A stretch of 62,228 nucleotides of DNA, taken from contig CAMYJX010000016.1 of NCBI GenBank assembly GCA_947258825.1, positions 1 through 62,228 of the forward strand, given 5' to 3'. This DNA comes from an uncultured Pseudomonadales bacterium (GTDB lineage Bacteria > Pseudomonadota > Gammaproteobacteria > Pseudomonadales > Azotimanducaceae). Of this stretch, positions 1 through 10,138 are shown one piece after another (the stretch's first letter is position 1; every line of letters starts with the position of its first letter). The translations under genes and the position numbers were made by a program. The notes under the pieces are model-generated. The model did not search any database. It saw nothing but the letters and a program-made list of their open reading frames with translations, and was not told the DNA's origin.

Positions 1-398
1 AGTCGGCCGTCCGGTCCGAAATACAGCAGGGTACAAAACAGGGTGCCCCGGCTGGACTGGCTGTCACGTTCAATCACACCGATGGCCAGATAAATGCCGG
101 CATCCCGGGCGGCTTTGCCCAATATCTCTGTCTCAGGCCCCGGTACGTCGATGGCATTTTCCCAATAGCGCTGGAAAATCCGCCTGCCCGCATCAGTTCG
201 GTTGCCGATGACGGTTCCAAAAGACAGACCTTTAGGGTAGGCCGGGATGAACGCCTCGGGGAACAATACGAGCTTTGCGCCTTTCCCGGCAGTTTCCTGC
301 ACCAGCCGGCATGTTTTTTCTACTGTAGCATCACGATCAAACAGTACCGGCGAGGCCTGGACCACCGCCACTTTTACCTGCGACACTTTTTCAGTCAT
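1..398 (-). CDS. Nitrilase family protein, partial (C-terminus beyond the window edge)
   Basis: A reading frame starts at an ATG at 398 and runs off the left edge after 132 codons. An AGGA element precedes the start. The protein begins MTEKVSQVKVAVVQASPV and contains LVLFPEAFIPAYPKG, which carries the first catalytic glutamate of the Glu-Lys-Cys nitrilase triad; the Lys and Cys would lie beyond the edge. The PAYPKG extension resembles true nitrilases (nitrile to carboxylic acid plus ammonia) more than amidases of the Nit group, but substrate cannot be told. The surrounding DNA is more AT-rich than the rest of the window and probably belongs to another organism (see the junction near 765). Confidence 0.8.
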   Translation of the reverse strand, partial: MTEKVSQVKVAVVQASPVLFDRDATVEKTCRLVQETAGKGAKLVLFPEAFIPAYPKGLSFGTVIGNRTDAGRRIFQRYWENAIDVPGPETEILGKAARDAGIYLAIGVIERDSQSSRGTLFCTLLYFGPDGR

Positions 399-438
399 TT
401 TTATCCTTTTTAATTTCTTGATAATTATTTTTGTGTCT

Positions 439-819
439 TTAACTTTTCTCAGATCCGGATTTTCTTGATTTAAGCCCGGCTTTAAACGTTTCCCAGAAAT
501 CTTTGTCCGTATCTTTCCAGGCAGCGCCCCAGCGTTTTTCAAAATAGGAAGACGGCAATCGTTCCTGCCAGGAGCCCCATGGATTTTGGTCTTCTTCTTT
601 GGCCTTCAATACATCTATGAGATATTCGGCGATATGGCTGATTTCTTCTTTTGGGATGTAGGCGGCGCCGCCTTCTTTAATGGTTTTTACAAGGTTGTCC
701 GGTGAAAACGCATGGGCAGTCAGCATGACGGCCGGTACATTTCTGCGGGTGGCGATTTCCAACAGGCCGTACCCGGTCACCCGTGACCCGGGATCGATCC
801 CCAGTATCCGCTGCGTCAA
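439..819 (-). pseudogene. Chimeric reading frame: RuvC N-terminus joined to a response-regulator C-terminus
   Basis: The first ~18 residues, ILGIDPGSRVTGYG, are the N-terminus of the Holliday-junction resolvase RuvC, with its first catalytic aspartate. From about residue 17-23 on, the sequence (VPAVMLTAHAF, GGAAYIPKEE, WETFKAG) is the end of a receiver-domain protein of a type I associate with sulfate-reducing Desulfobacterota. RuvC would normally continue for ~170 residues, followed by ruvA and ruvB. The start lies 7 bases after the yebC stop, as expected for a yebC-ruvC operon. The switch coincides with a fall in GC, so this is most likely an assembly chimera and not a functional fusion. 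The TAA stop is at 439-441. Confidence 0.8.
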
Positions 820-825
820 GGCAGC

Positions 826-1566
826 TCAGTCCAGGAGAACGCTGTCGGGAAATTCTCCGTTGCTGTAGACGTTCTGCACGTCATCTAGCTCCTCCAGCAC
901 GTCGATCAGCTTCAGCACCGACTGGGCCTGTTCCTGGTCGCAGATGGCCGTTGTCGCTGGCACCATGCTGACCTCCGCGTCGTCGGGCGGAAGGCCGGCG
1001 GCGGTCAGCGCGTCAACAACGTCACCGAGCTGCTCCCAGCGTGTGATTACGGAAATGCTCCGATCCTCGTCGACGTCTATGTCTTCTGCATCGGCCTCGA
1101 GCGCGATCTCCATGACCTTCTCCTCGTCAGTGCCAGGGGCGAAGCTGACGACGCCCTGCTTGTTGAAAAGATAAGCCACCGAGCCGTCCGTACCCAGGTT
1201 GCCCGCGTGCTTGGAGAACGCGTGGCGGACCTCGGCAACCGTCCGGTTGCGGTTATCCGTCATGACCTCGACGAGGATAGCAACGCCGCCGGGCCCATAG
1301 CCCTCGTAGGTCAACTCCTCGACGTTACTTTCATCCAGGCCGCCGGCACCGCGAGCAATGGCCCGCTCGATGGTGTCTTTGGGCATGTTGGCACCCAGCG
1401 CCTTGTCGACGGCCAGGCGCAGACGAGGGTTGTCCGACGGATCGCCACCGCCCATACGCGCCGCAACCGTTATCTCGCGGATGAGCTTGGTATAGATCTT
1501 TCCACGTTTGGCGTCCTGCCGGGCCTTCTTGTGCTTGATATTGGCCCATTTGCTGTGTCCGGCCAT
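826..1566 (-). CDS. yebC: YebC/PmpR family (TACO1-like) protein
   Basis: This 246-residue protein begins [19 protein letters not shown], the hallmark of the YebC/PmpR/TACO1 family, and has the family's usual length. Members act in the cytoplasm as transcription regulators (PmpR in Pseudomonas) or as factors relieving ribosome stalling at polyproline (YebC2/TACO1); sequence alone does not choose between these. I use the ATG at 1566, preceded by GAGGT, over a TTG one codon upstream. It follows aspS by 13 bases and precedes the ruvC start, the same order as PA0963-PA0964-PA0965 of P. aeruginosa. Confidence 0.95.
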   Translation of the reverse strand: MAGHSKWANIKHKKARQDAKRGKIYTKLIREITVAARMGGGDPSDNPRLRLAVDKALGANMPKDTIERAIARGAGGLDESNVEELTYEGYGPGGVAILVEVMTDNRNRTVAEVRHAFSKHAGNLGTDGSVAYLFNKQGVVSFAPGTDEEKVMEIALEADAEDIDVDEDRSISVITRWEQLGDVVDALTAAGLPPDDAEVSMVPATTAICDQEQAQSVLKLIDVLEELDDVQNVYSNGEFPDSVLLD

Positions 1567-1579
1567 CAATACCTCGCGT

Positions 1580-3340
1580 TCAGTCTACTTTGCGCAGCCT
1601 GATGTGCAGCTCGCGCAGCTGTTGCTCATCTACCACGTTGGGTGCCGCCGACATGAGGCAGGCGGCAGTCTGGGTTTTGGGGAAGGCAATGACATCCCGT
1701 ATGGCATGGGTACCGGACATCAGCATCACCAGCCGGTCCATACCCAGGGCAATCCCTCCGTGAGGCGGACATCCGAACTGCAGCGCCTCCAGCAGAAAGC
1801 CGAACTTCCGCTCTGCCTCATCCCCGATGTCCAGCACCTCGAAAACCGCATTCTGCACGTCGCGCTGGTGTATCCGCAGCGATCCACCGCCAAGCTCGTA
1901 ACCGTTGAGAACCACGTCATAGGCCGCCGCCTGGGCAAGCTCGGGCCTGGCGATGAGCTCTTCGATGCTGCAGGTCGGTTGGGTGAACGGATGGTGCGCC
2001 GGTGCGAGGGTGCCGTCCCTGGTTTCCTCGAACATGGGCCAGGTAGTTACCCAGCAGGGCGCCCAATCTCCGCTGATCAGGCTCAGATCACGTCCCAGCT
2101 CATTGCGCAGTGCGCCCATCGCATCGGCAACCACAGAGGCTCTGTCCGCGCCGAAGAAGACCAGGTCGCCGTTTTCCGCGCCCACCCTCTGCAGTACCTC
2201 GTCGATCACTGCCTCCGGCAGAAACTTGATGATGGGCGATTGCAATCCGTCCATGCCCGCGCCCAGGTCGTTAACCTTTATATAGGCAAGGCCTTTGGCG
2301 CCGTATCGCGCAACGAAGTCCGTGTAGTCGTCGATGACTTTGCGGGAAAGGCTGCCACCCCCGGGCGCGCGCAGGGCCACCACGCGGCCCTTGGGATCAT
2401 TGGCCGGCCCCTTGAAAACCTTGAACTCCACGTCGCCCATCAGATCGGCGATGTCTGTGAGCTCCATGGGGTTGCGCAGATCGGGCTTGTCGCTGCCGAA
2501 GCGGCGCATCGCGTCCTCCCAGGTGAGGACGGGGAATGCCGGCAGCGTCACGCCCAGAACCTCATGGAACACGCTGCGAAGCATGCCCTCGGTCAGCGAT
2601 CGGACCTCCTCCTCCGTGACGAAGGAAGCCTCAATATCAATCTGAGTGAATTCGGGCTGGCGATCGTGGCGGAGATCTTCATCCCGATAGCAACGGGCAA
2701 TCTGATAGTACTTGTCGACGCCGGACACCATGAGAAGCTGTTTGAAAACCTGCGGGGACTGAGGCAGGGCAAAAAACTGTCCCGGGTGCGTGCGGCTTGG
2801 CACCAGATAGTCACGGGCGCCTTCCGGAGTTGCCTTGGTCAGCGTCGGGGTTTCCACCTCCCAGTAGCCCTGATTTTCCAGATAGCGCCTGACCGCGCCG
2901 GTTACCTGCGCCCGCATCTGCAGCCGCTGCTGTATCTCCGGTCGTCGGAGATCGAGATAGCGGTATTTCAGACGAATATCTTCACCGGCATCAGAATGCT
3001 CGTCCAACTGAAAAGGCGGCGTTGTCGAAGCGTTGAGAATCTCCAGCGTGGCGCCAAGAACTTCCACCTCTCCCGTGGCCATATCCGGGTTCACGGTACC
3101 TTCCGGCCTGGGCCGGACCCGTCCGCTCATACGCAGTACGAACTCGTTGCGAACGCGGTCGGCAATGGCAAAGCTGTCTTCCGTGTCCGGGTCGTACACC
3201 ACCTGAACAATGCCGGTTCGGTCGCGGATATCGAGAAATATGACGCCACCGTGGTCTCGACGCCGGTGCACCCAACCGCAGAGTTCGACCTGTTCTCCTA
3301 CGTGGCTGGCTTCGATCTCCCCACAATAATGACTGCGCAT
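1580..3340 (-). CDS. aspS: Aspartate--tRNA(Asp/Asn) ligase
   Basis: This 586-residue class II synthetase charges tRNA with aspartate. The order is an N-terminal OB-fold anticodon domain (about 1-105), a catalytic domain with motif 2 ([17 protein letters not shown]), the bacterial GAD insertion (about 285-420), and motif 3 ([13 protein letters not shown]). Histidine 30 in RRRDHGG matches the position that marks nondiscriminating AspRS in Pseudomonas (His31), and the end reads [10 protein letters not shown]. The enzyme probably also charges tRNA-Asn, which implies a GatCAB amidotransferase elsewhere. It lies 17 bases after fmdB, in an fmdB-aspS-yebC-ruvC operon. It is full length and undamaged. 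Confidence 0.97.
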   Translation of the reverse strand: MRSHYCGEIEASHVGEQVELCGWVHRRRDHGGVIFLDIRDRTGIVQVVYDPDTEDSFAIADRVRNEFVLRMSGRVRPRPEGTVNPDMATGEVEVLGATLEILNASTTPPFQLDEHSDAGEDIRLKYRYLDLRRPEIQQRLQMRAQVTGAVRRYLENQGYWEVETPTLTKATPEGARDYLVPSRTHPGQFFALPQSPQVFKQLLMVSGVDKYYQIARCYRDEDLRHDRQPEFTQIDIEASFVTEEEVRSLTEGMLRSVFHEVLGVTLPAFPVLTWEDAMRRFGSDKPDLRNPMELTDIADLMGDVEFKVFKGPANDPKGRVVALRAPGGGSLSRKVIDDYTDFVARYGAKGLAYIKVNDLGAGMDGLQSPIIKFLPEAVIDEVLQRVGAENGDLVFFGADRASVVADAMGALRNELGRDLSLISGDWAPCWVTTWPMFEETRDGTLAPAHHPFTQPTCSIEELIARPELAQAAAYDVVLNGYELGGGSLRIHQRDVQNAVFEVLDIGDEAERKFGFLLEALQFGCPPHGGIALGMDRLVMLMSGTHAIRDVIAFPKTQTAACLMSAAPNVVDEQQLRELHIRLRKVD

Positions 3341-3357
3341 GATGTCTTCCCGATCGC

Positions 3358-3696
3358 CTATTCGGAGGCTGACGATTTCGTGCTTCCCGAACTGTCCTTC
3401 GACTTGCTTTCGCCATCGCCAGAGGAAGCTTTCTTTGCGTCTGCTCCGCTTTCGGATCCACCGGAGGCGCTGCCCTCACCGGCGCTTTCGGCCCCGGACA
3501 CGTTCTTTTTGCTTCCTTTCTTGAAGTCCGTTTCGTACCAGCCGCCGCCCTTGAGGCGAAAACCCGCCGCGGAAACCTTCTTGCGGAGCGCGTTTTCAGC
3601 GCATTCGGGGCATGTTTCCAGAGGTGATTCACTGATCTTCTGGATGGTTTCGAACTCATGTCCGCACTTGTCGCACCGATACTCGTAGATTGGCAT
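3358..3696 (-). CDS. FmdB-family zinc-ribbon protein
   Basis: This 112-residue protein begins [16 protein letters not shown] and has two Cys pairs (CDKC near residue 8 and CPEC near 34), forming one zinc ribbon typical of the FmdB regulatory-protein family. The ribbon is followed by [14 protein letters not shown] and a low-complexity Ser/Gly/Ala/Lys/Glu tail of about 50 residues that is probably disordered. Its function is unknown beyond a proposed regulatory role. It sits directly upstream of aspS, as in many gammaproteobacteria. The gene ends with TAG, one of several genes here where TAG is the normal terminator. Confidence 0.9.
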   Translation of the reverse strand: MPIYEYRCDKCGHEFETIQKISESPLETCPECAENALRKKVSAAGFRLKGGGWYETDFKKGSKKNVSGAESAGEGSASGGSESGADAKKASSGDGESKSKDSSGSTKSSASE

Positions 3697-3784
3697 TGTT
3701 CCACTCTCACTCGACGTTTAGCTGACCCGGAAGCCGAAATCAGAAGCCTTTCCCATTGTCCTCCAGCAAGCCAAAGGAGGATCA

Positions 3785-3829
3785 ATGTGCGCTCGCGAAG
3801 CCGGAGAGGCAATCGCGAGGCGCGCATGA
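3785..3829 (+). CDS. Possible 14-residue leader peptide (MCAREAGEAIARRA)
   Basis: AAAGGAGG at 3773-3780 is followed four bases later by ATG and 14 codons ending in TGA. A strong inverted repeat with a T run begins six bases after the stop. This arrangement resembles a translated leader followed by an attenuator, but the promoter for the histone gene lies further downstream, so it would belong to a separate short transcript. Three of 14 residues are arginine. It is equally possible that the SD match is chance, since the segment also contains the fmdB promoter region on the other strand. Confidence 0.3.
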   Translation: MCAREAGEAIARRA

Positions 3830-3834
3830 TCTTA

Positions 3835-3873
3835 AAAAAGTCAGCAAAAATACAGTGATTTCGCTGACTTTTT
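3835..3873 (+). terminator. Intrinsic terminator-like stem upstream of the H1/HU promoter
   Basis: AAAAAGTCAGC at 3835-3845 pairs perfectly with GCTGACTTTTT at 3863-3873 across a 17-base loop. The stem ends in a run of five T, and on the opposite strand it also ends in T, so it could act in both directions. It would insulate the histone promoter two bases downstream from upstream transcription. Confidence 0.6.
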
Positions 3874-3874
3874 G

Positions 3875-3903
3875 TTGCCTGACAATGGCTTATCCGCTAT
3901 AAA
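3875..3903 (+). promoter_or_regulatory. Predicted sigma-70 promoter of the H1/HU gene
   Basis: TTGCCT at 3875-3880 and TATAAA at 3898-3903 are separated by exactly 17 bases. Transcription would start near 3910, giving a 5' leader of about 130 bases before the ATG at 4042. Confidence 0.65.
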
Positions 3904-3909
3904 ACGCGG

Positions 3910-3948
3910 CTATTGAGATCCCGCAAAACGGTAGGTGTTTCTCAATAG
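3910..3948 (+). promoter_or_regulatory. Hairpin at the 5' end of the H1/HU mRNA leader
   Basis: CTATTGAGA at 3910-3918 is the exact complement of TCTCAATAG at 3940-3948. It falls at the predicted first bases of the transcript, where a 5' hairpin often protects mRNA from decay. Whether it also regulates cannot be told. Confidence 0.4.
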
Positions 3949-4041
3949 GAACTGAGTGAAACCCCAAGGTCAGTAAAACTAAAGGTTTGCGGCCAGTGCG
4001 GAATTGCTCAGTTTAAATAACCACTGCATAGGGAACGATGA

Positions 4042-4566
4042 ATGGCTACCAAGAAAGCTCCAGCCAAACGTAAGGCTCCGGCAAAGCGCAAAGCGCCCGC
4101 CAAGAAGAAGGCAGCTGCTAAAAAGAAAGCACCCGCCAAGAGAAAGGCACCCGCCAAGAAGAAGGCGGCCGCCAGGAAAAAGGCGCCTGCTAAGAGAAAG
4201 GCACCCGCCAAGAAGAAGGCAGCTGCGAAGAAGGCGGCTCCCCGGTCGACGACGGCTATCCGATCCAAAATGACGAAAACGGCCATTTTGCACGAGATTG
4301 CCGAACGTGCCGAACTTTCCCGCAAGCAGGTAGGAGCCGTTCTGGACGAGTTGGATACGCTCATCCACCGGCACATCAAATCCGGTGCTGCAGGTGAGTT
4401 CACCCTTCCCGGCCTGCTGAAGGTCCGCCGCGTAAAGCGCCCCGCGACCAAGAAGCGGATGGGACGCAACCCGGCTACCGGCGAGGAAATCGTAATCAAG
4501 GCCAAACCGGCAACAACCCGCGTTCGCGTTACCGCGCTGAAGCGGCTCAAGGACATGGTCGGCTGA
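4042..4566 (+). CDS. Histone H1-like/HU-like fusion DNA-binding protein
   Basis: The 174-residue protein has two parts. Residues 1-66 are Lys/Ala/Pro/Arg repeats (units such as [12 protein letters not shown]) like the C-terminal tail of histone H1 and of AlgP. Residues about 75-174 resemble the HU/IHF family: a helical dimerisation segment ([21 protein letters not shown]), then [17 protein letters not shown] and GRNPATGEE, which match the HU strand and DNA-binding arm. It should bind DNA non-specifically and compact the nucleoid. The repeats are also repetitive in DNA (15-30 base units), which makes length variation likely. A strong promoter and terminator flank it, so it is a single-gene unit. 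Confidence 0.85.
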   Translation: MATKKAPAKRKAPAKRKAPAKKKAAAKKKAPAKRKAPAKKKAAARKKAPAKRKAPAKKKAAAKKAAPRSTTAIRSKMTKTAILHEIAERAELSRKQVGAVLDELDTLIHRHIKSGAAGEFTLPGLLKVRRVKRPATKKRMGRNPATGEEIVIKAKPATTRVRVTALKRLKDMVG

Positions 4567-4588
4567 CGCTCAGCCAAGCCATGCCAGA

Positions 4589-4622
4589 AGGGCCGCCTGG
4601 TTCGCCAGCCGGCCCTTTTTTT
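4589..4622 (+). terminator. Rho-independent terminator of the H1/HU gene
   Basis: A 12-bp stem (4589-4600 with 4605-4616, one mismatch) is closed by a TTCG tetraloop and followed by seven T, starting 22 bases after the histone stop codon. It is one of the clearest terminators in the window. Confidence 0.9.
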
Positions 4623-4675
4623 GTTGTCATCACTGCCCGTTCGCGCTCCGCGCTCCCAACTCGAGGAAAGAAACC

Positions 4676-6421
4676 ATGCGCCAGAGCCAGCTTCTGATTC
4701 CCACGCTGAAAGAAAGTCCTGCAGATGCCGACGTCGCGAGCCACCGCCTGATGTTGCGCGCCGGGCTGATCCGGCAAGTGGCATCCGGTCTATACAGCTG
4801 GTTACCGCTAGGTCTGCGCGTCATTCGCAAGCTGGAAACCATCATCCGCGAAGAGCTGGAGGCGAGCGGCGCTCAGGAAATGCTGATGCCCATCGTTCAA
4901 CCCGCAGAGCTGTGGCAGGAAACCGGGCGCTGGTCGAAAATGGGCCCGGAAATGCTGAGAATGAAAGACCGCCACGATCGGGATTTCTGCCTTGGCCCCA
5001 CTCACGAGGAAGTGATTACCGACATATTCCGACGAGAGATCCACAGCTATCGACAGCTGCCCTGCAACTTCTATCAGATTCAGACCAAGTTTCGTGATGA
5101 AATCCGCCCGCGATTCGGCGTCATGCGGGCTCGCGAGTTCACCATGAAGGATGGCTATTCCTTTCACGCGGATCAGGCCTGCTTCGACGCCACGTATCAG
5201 GAGATGTACGACTGCTACGGCCGCATTCTGCAACGCATGGCTCTGGACTTCCGGGCGGTAGAGGCCGATACCGGCAATATCGGCGGAGCCAACTCCCACG
5301 AGTTTCACGTTCTGGCCGACTCGGGAGAGGACCTGATCGCTTATGCGCCCGGCGGTGAGTACGCGGCCAATCTCGAAAAGGCGGCTGCGGCGCCGCCCGC
5401 TGAGCGGCGGTTGGCCAAGGAAGCGCTGGAAAAAGTTGCGACGCCGAATCAGACCTCCATTGAGGACGTGGCCGCCTACCTGAAGGTCCCGGAAGCCCGC
5501 TGCCTGAAAACCCTGATCGTGCAGGGCGCCTCGGAGCCTGACGCGCGGGACGACGAGCCGGAGCACGAGAGAGAGAGCCCTAGGCTGGTGGCCATGGTCC
5601 TGCGTGGCGATCATGAGCTGAACCTGATCAAAGCTCAGAAGCTGCCGGGGGTCGCGAATCCGCTTCGGCTTGCCGACGACGGTGACATCCAGGCCGCCAC
5701 GGGTTGCAAACCCGGCTCGATCGGCCCCCTCGGGCTGCAGATCCCCACCTATGTCGATCGCGACGCCGCCGCCGTGGCCGATTTCGTCTGCGGGGCCAAC
5801 GAAGAAGGTGTCCACTAGCGAGGCGCCAACTGGGTCCGCGATCAACCGCTGACCGAGGCTGATATCGTGGACATCCGAAGCGTCGTTCCCGGTGACGCCG
5901 CGCCGGACGGCAGCGGCAGCCTGCAGTTTCTTCGGGGCATCGAGGTCGGCCATATCTTTCAGCTGGGGACGGCCTACAGCGAGCCCATGCAGGCCAAGGT
6001 GCTTGATGAGAACGGCCGCAGCGTTATCCCCATCATGGGTTGCTACGGAATGGGCGTGACCCGGCTGGTGGCTGCCATCATCGAGCAGAATCATGACGAG
6101 GTTGGCATTATCTGGCCGGAACCCGTAGCACCCTACCTGGTTCACATAGTGGCTTTGAACTATGGTAAATCTGACTCCGTACGCCAAGCCGCGGACCGCC
6201 TTCACGACGTGCTGAGAGAAAGGAACCTGGAAGTGCTGCTCGACGATCGAGACGAAAGACCTGGCGTGAAGTTCGCAGATGCAGACCTGATCGGCATTCC
6301 TCATCGAATCACAATCGGCGATCGCGGCCTCAAAGAAGACAAGATCGAATACCTGACCCGCATGTCCGATAAGACAGAAACGTTGCCGCTTGACGAAGTT
6401 GTGAACCGACTGGCGGGCTGA
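4676..6421 (+). CDS. proS: Proline--tRNA ligase, interrupted by an in-frame TAG at codon 381
   Basis: The frame encodes a complete bacterial ProRS: catalytic motifs LGPTHEE and [18 protein letters not shown], the YbaK-like editing insertion (about 225-390), motif 3 ([11 protein letters not shown]) and the C-terminal anticodon domain. A TAG at 5816-5818 splits it. The frame resumes at once with RGANW, so GVH-TAG-RGANW aligns with the family's KHYFGINW; a Tyr codon changed by one base (TAC or TAT to TAG) explains it. The first 380 residues lack motif 3 and would be inactive. ProRS is essential, so this is a sequence error, a recent lethal variant, or a suppressed codon. It is followed two bases later by the transglycosylase gene. 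Confidence 0.9.
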
Positions 6422-6422
6422 A

Positions 6423-7115
6423 ATGCTTGGACGACTCACCCGGCAACCGTCCAGCGCGCAGCGAACGCCACCGGCGCTTGCGGCAATCGCGCTGGTCGGC
6501 ACCCTCTGGTTTCCCAGCCTGGACGCCAGAAGCAATTCAGAAAGCCTGATTGCCGATCCGGCTCTCGTCGAAAAGCTGGCCCTCAGCCTGTCCGAAAGTC
6601 ACGAAACCGATGACCAGTTCGATGCCCAGGTATGGCTGCTGGCGTCTGAGCAGCGGCTGGTCCGGTACATGGACGCGCACGATCAGCGCGTGGAGCTCCT
6701 GAAGATCGTATATCGGGAGTCGAGCCGACACGACCTGGACGCCGACCTGGTGCTGGCCGTAATGCAGGTGGAAAGCGCCTTCGATCGTTTCGCCATATCT
6801 CGAGTAGGCGCTCAGGGCCTCATGCAGGTCATGCCCTTCTGGCGCCGGGAAATCGGGCGGCCCCGGGACAATTTGACCGAGGTGGAAACCAACATCCGCT
6901 ACGGAACCACGATCCTCGCCCATTATCTGGACATCTCCGACGGTGACCTGGTGGAAGCGCTGGGGCGCTACAACGGCAGCAAAGGCAAGCTGAAGTATCC
7001 GGAGAAAGTGGTGAGCGCCTGGCGGCGGGTGTGGCGCAACAAAACCTCTGAAGATCTTCCAGAGTTACAGGCGAGCTGCAGCCAGTACGGCCTGCGGGCT
7101 TGTCGCTATCAGTAA
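6423..7115 (+). CDS. Lytic transglycosylase (SLT domain), exported
   Basis: This 230-residue protein has an N-terminal hydrophobic segment (about residues 17-33, ALAAIALVGTLWF) acting as signal or anchor, followed by an SLT domain. The catalytic glutamate is in AVMQVESAFDR, and GAQGLMQVMP and GRYNGSKGK are family motifs. It cleaves peptidoglycan in the periplasm, releasing 1,6-anhydromuramyl products. It starts two bases after the proS stop, the same pairing as PA0956-PA0955 of P. aeruginosa. It ends in TAA, convergent with the thioredoxin-like gene. Confidence 0.9.
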   Translation: MLGRLTRQPSSAQRTPPALAAIALVGTLWFPSLDARSNSESLIADPALVEKLALSLSESHETDDQFDAQVWLLASEQRLVRYMDAHDQRVELLKIVYRESSRHDLDADLVLAVMQVESAFDRFAISRVGAQGLMQVMPFWRREIGRPRDNLTEVETNIRYGTTILAHYLDISDGDLVEALGRYNGSKGKLKYPEKVVSAWRRVWRNKTSEDLPELQASCSQYGLRACRYQ

Positions 7116-7174
7116 ACGCTTTAAGTGCCCTGGCTGATCGGCTGGGGCTGGCGCCCGTGCGCTTTTCTGCGTTT

Positions 7175-7675
7175 CTAGAGAGCCGACGTCGCCTGCACCG
7201 CACGGCTGAGGCTTTCAAAGGTCTGAGGGCCTACCAGGACGTTGTGGAGCTTGCCTTCAGGGTCGATCACCAGCGTGCTGGGCAGCACGCTGGGCAAGGG
7301 CTGCTGCCATCGAGCCCTGGGATCATTCTGAATCACAGGAAATGCGATGCCCATCTGCTGGATGAGATCACTGAGCGCCTCGCCCGAGAGCCCGTCGAAG
7401 TTGACACCGAGCACCACAAGCTCGCCGTCGGCGCCCTCATCGTGAAGACGGTTGAACTCCGGTATCTCCTCGCGACAGGGGGCGCACCATTCTGCCCAGT
7501 AGTTGATGAGTATCCACCGGCCCTGCCACTGATCCCAATCGCCCGTTGACCCGTCTGCAAGCCGAATCTCGGGTTCTTCTGCGCAGCCTCCCAGCAGGCT
7601 GATGCCGAGTATTCCGGCAATCGCGCACAGCCGAATTCTGAGCCTGAATGCCTCTAACCCGATTCCGGCGATCAT
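7175..7675 (-). CDS. TlpA-like thioredoxin-fold lipoprotein
   Basis: The 166-residue protein has a hydrophobic N-terminus ending in the lipobox LLGGC, so it is probably a lipoprotein facing the periplasm. The thioredoxin fold carries the redox motif WCAPC near residue 63 and a typical GVNFDGL and PSTLVIDPEGK. It probably reduces disulfides of exported proteins. Its ATG overlaps the yihY stop (ATGA at 7672-7675), so translation is coupled. It ends in TAG. The yihY-tlpA pairing matches PA0951-PA0953. Confidence 0.88.
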   Translation of the reverse strand: MIAGIGLEAFRLRIRLCAIAGILGISLLGGCAEEPEIRLADGSTGDWDQWQGRWILINYWAEWCAPCREEIPEFNRLHDEGADGELVVLGVNFDGLSGEALSDLIQQMGIAFPVIQNDPRARWQQPLPSVLPSTLVIDPEGKLHNVLVGPQTFESLSRAVQATSAL

Positions 7676-8745
7676 CTTGCACCTCCAAACACCCTGTCGA
7701 GGGTTACCGTCATCTCGTTGGAACCAAACTGAATCAGCGACTTCAGGGGTTCGGTGACGCTCTCCATACCCTCCACGCGGCTGAGCCGAGCGAAATCAAG
7801 GCCATCCGGAAGCCTCTGATACAGATCCCACAGAGTCAGAGCCTTGAGATCCCGGCCTAGCTTCCACCCATCGTCCTCATTGTGCGTCAGCAACCGCAAG
7901 TTCTGCAGCACACCGAAAATCTCATCGTGTTCCGTCCGGCTGAGGGGAACCCGATCACGGATTTCCGTGTCCTGCACCGCCAGACCTTCCATGTGGGCGT
8001 CATGGAGCAGCTTTAGTATTCGGGCACATTTGACCAGCGCGGGCTCAGGATGTTTCTCCTCCGCTTCCGGCTTCAGCGACAGGGTCCGCACGAAGATGGC
8101 CCCGGAAAGTACCAGCACCCAGACCAGATACATCCACGCCAGAAACAGCGGTACGGCCGCAAAGGTCCCGTAGATGGGCTCGATGCTGGAATTCCTGACG
8201 ACCGTGGTGAAGAGGTTCTTGCCGAGCTCGAACAGGCCGAAGGCATCGAGATCGGATACCAGCGGCAGCGAGATCAGGTAGAGGCTGACGATAAGGCCAC
8301 CGGCAATCAGGGGCGGACCCAGAGACAGAACGCCCCAGTAGAGCAGGAATCGCTGCAGCCCGCGGCGCGGCTCCGCCACCTGCCAGATGGCGTTGAAGGC
8401 TCTCTCCACGTTGACGAGCATCAGAAAGGCGGTCACGAAGAGAAAGACGAAACCCACCGCGGTCAGCTGCCGGGCGCGCTCCGAAAACTCAGTGAGCTTC
8501 TCGCGCAACAGCTCACCGCTGTCAGGAACAAGATTCTCGAACAGAAACCCCTGAATACGGTCGCCGACGCCTGAAAACTCCGGCAGGACGGAGAACATGG
8601 CGTACGCGACCGTCATCATCGGCACGACGGCGAACAGCGAGGTGTAGGTCAAGGCCCCGGCCCGGGACAGACAATCGGCCGTTAGAAACTGTGCAGACAA
8701 CTCCCGCACGTACCAGCGCAGCAACGGGCGCCATTTCTGAAGCAT
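7672..8745 (-). CDS. YihY/BrkB-family membrane protein with an apparent internal deletion
   Basis: The 357-residue product matches the YihY/UPF0761 inner-membrane family: CLSRAGALTYTSLFAVVPMM at the N-terminus, PRRGLQRFLLYWGVLSLGPP, IYGTFAAVPLFLAWMYLVWV, and a cytoplasmic winged-helix-like C-terminus. Between VSDLDAFGL and FELGKNLF (near base 8235) family members carry about 43 further residues, including a transmembrane helix and a PNxxVP motif. These are missing without loss of frame, so the protein has one helix too few. The function of the family is unknown; despite the old name it is not an RNase. Confidence 0.88.
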   Translation of the reverse strand: MLQKWRPLLRWYVRELSAQFLTADCLSRAGALTYTSLFAVVPMMTVAYAMFSVLPEFSGVGDRIQGFLFENLVPDSGELLREKLTEFSERARQLTAVGFVFLFVTAFLMLVNVERAFNAIWQVAEPRRGLQRFLLYWGVLSLGPPLIAGGLIVSLYLISLPLVSDLDAFGLFELGKNLFTTVVRNSSIEPIYGTFAAVPLFLAWMYLVWVLVLSGAIFVRTLSLKPEAEEKHPEPALVKCARILKLLHDAHMEGLAVQDTEIRDRVPLSRTEHDEIFGVLQNLRLLTHNEDDGWKLGRDLKALTLWDLYQRLPDGLDFARLSRVEGMESVTEPLKSLIQFGSNEMTVTLDRVFGGAR

Positions 8746-8808
8746 TGCCTGCCTCCTGGGGGGCTGTGTTTAAATGCTGACCATCGAAGCAGCACCATTA
8801 TAGAGACC

Positions 8809-10131
<1,323 letters not shown>

Positions 10132-10138
<7 letters not shown>

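Larger units (their letters stand above)
3697..4041. other. Divergent intergenic region between fmdB and the H1/HU histone gene
   Basis: This 345-base gap separates two divergent genes. On the plus strand it holds, in order, a 14-codon ORF behind a near-perfect Shine-Dalgarno sequence, an 11-bp stem followed by a T run, a good sigma-70 promoter and a 9-bp hairpin at the predicted 5' end of the histone mRNA. Each is listed separately. I saw no tRNA or longer coding frame. Confidence 0.7.

Noticed and set aside
1508..3688. Long plus-strand frame antisense to aspS
   Set aside because: It is a shadow of aspS and fmdB with no homology of its own; the same applies to long frames opposite proS, hisC, DUF1295 and the GGDEF-EAL gene.
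3985..4035. tRNA gene near GCGGAATTGCTCAG
   Set aside because: The stretch recalls tRNA D-arm sequence, but no acceptor or T-arm pairing was found.
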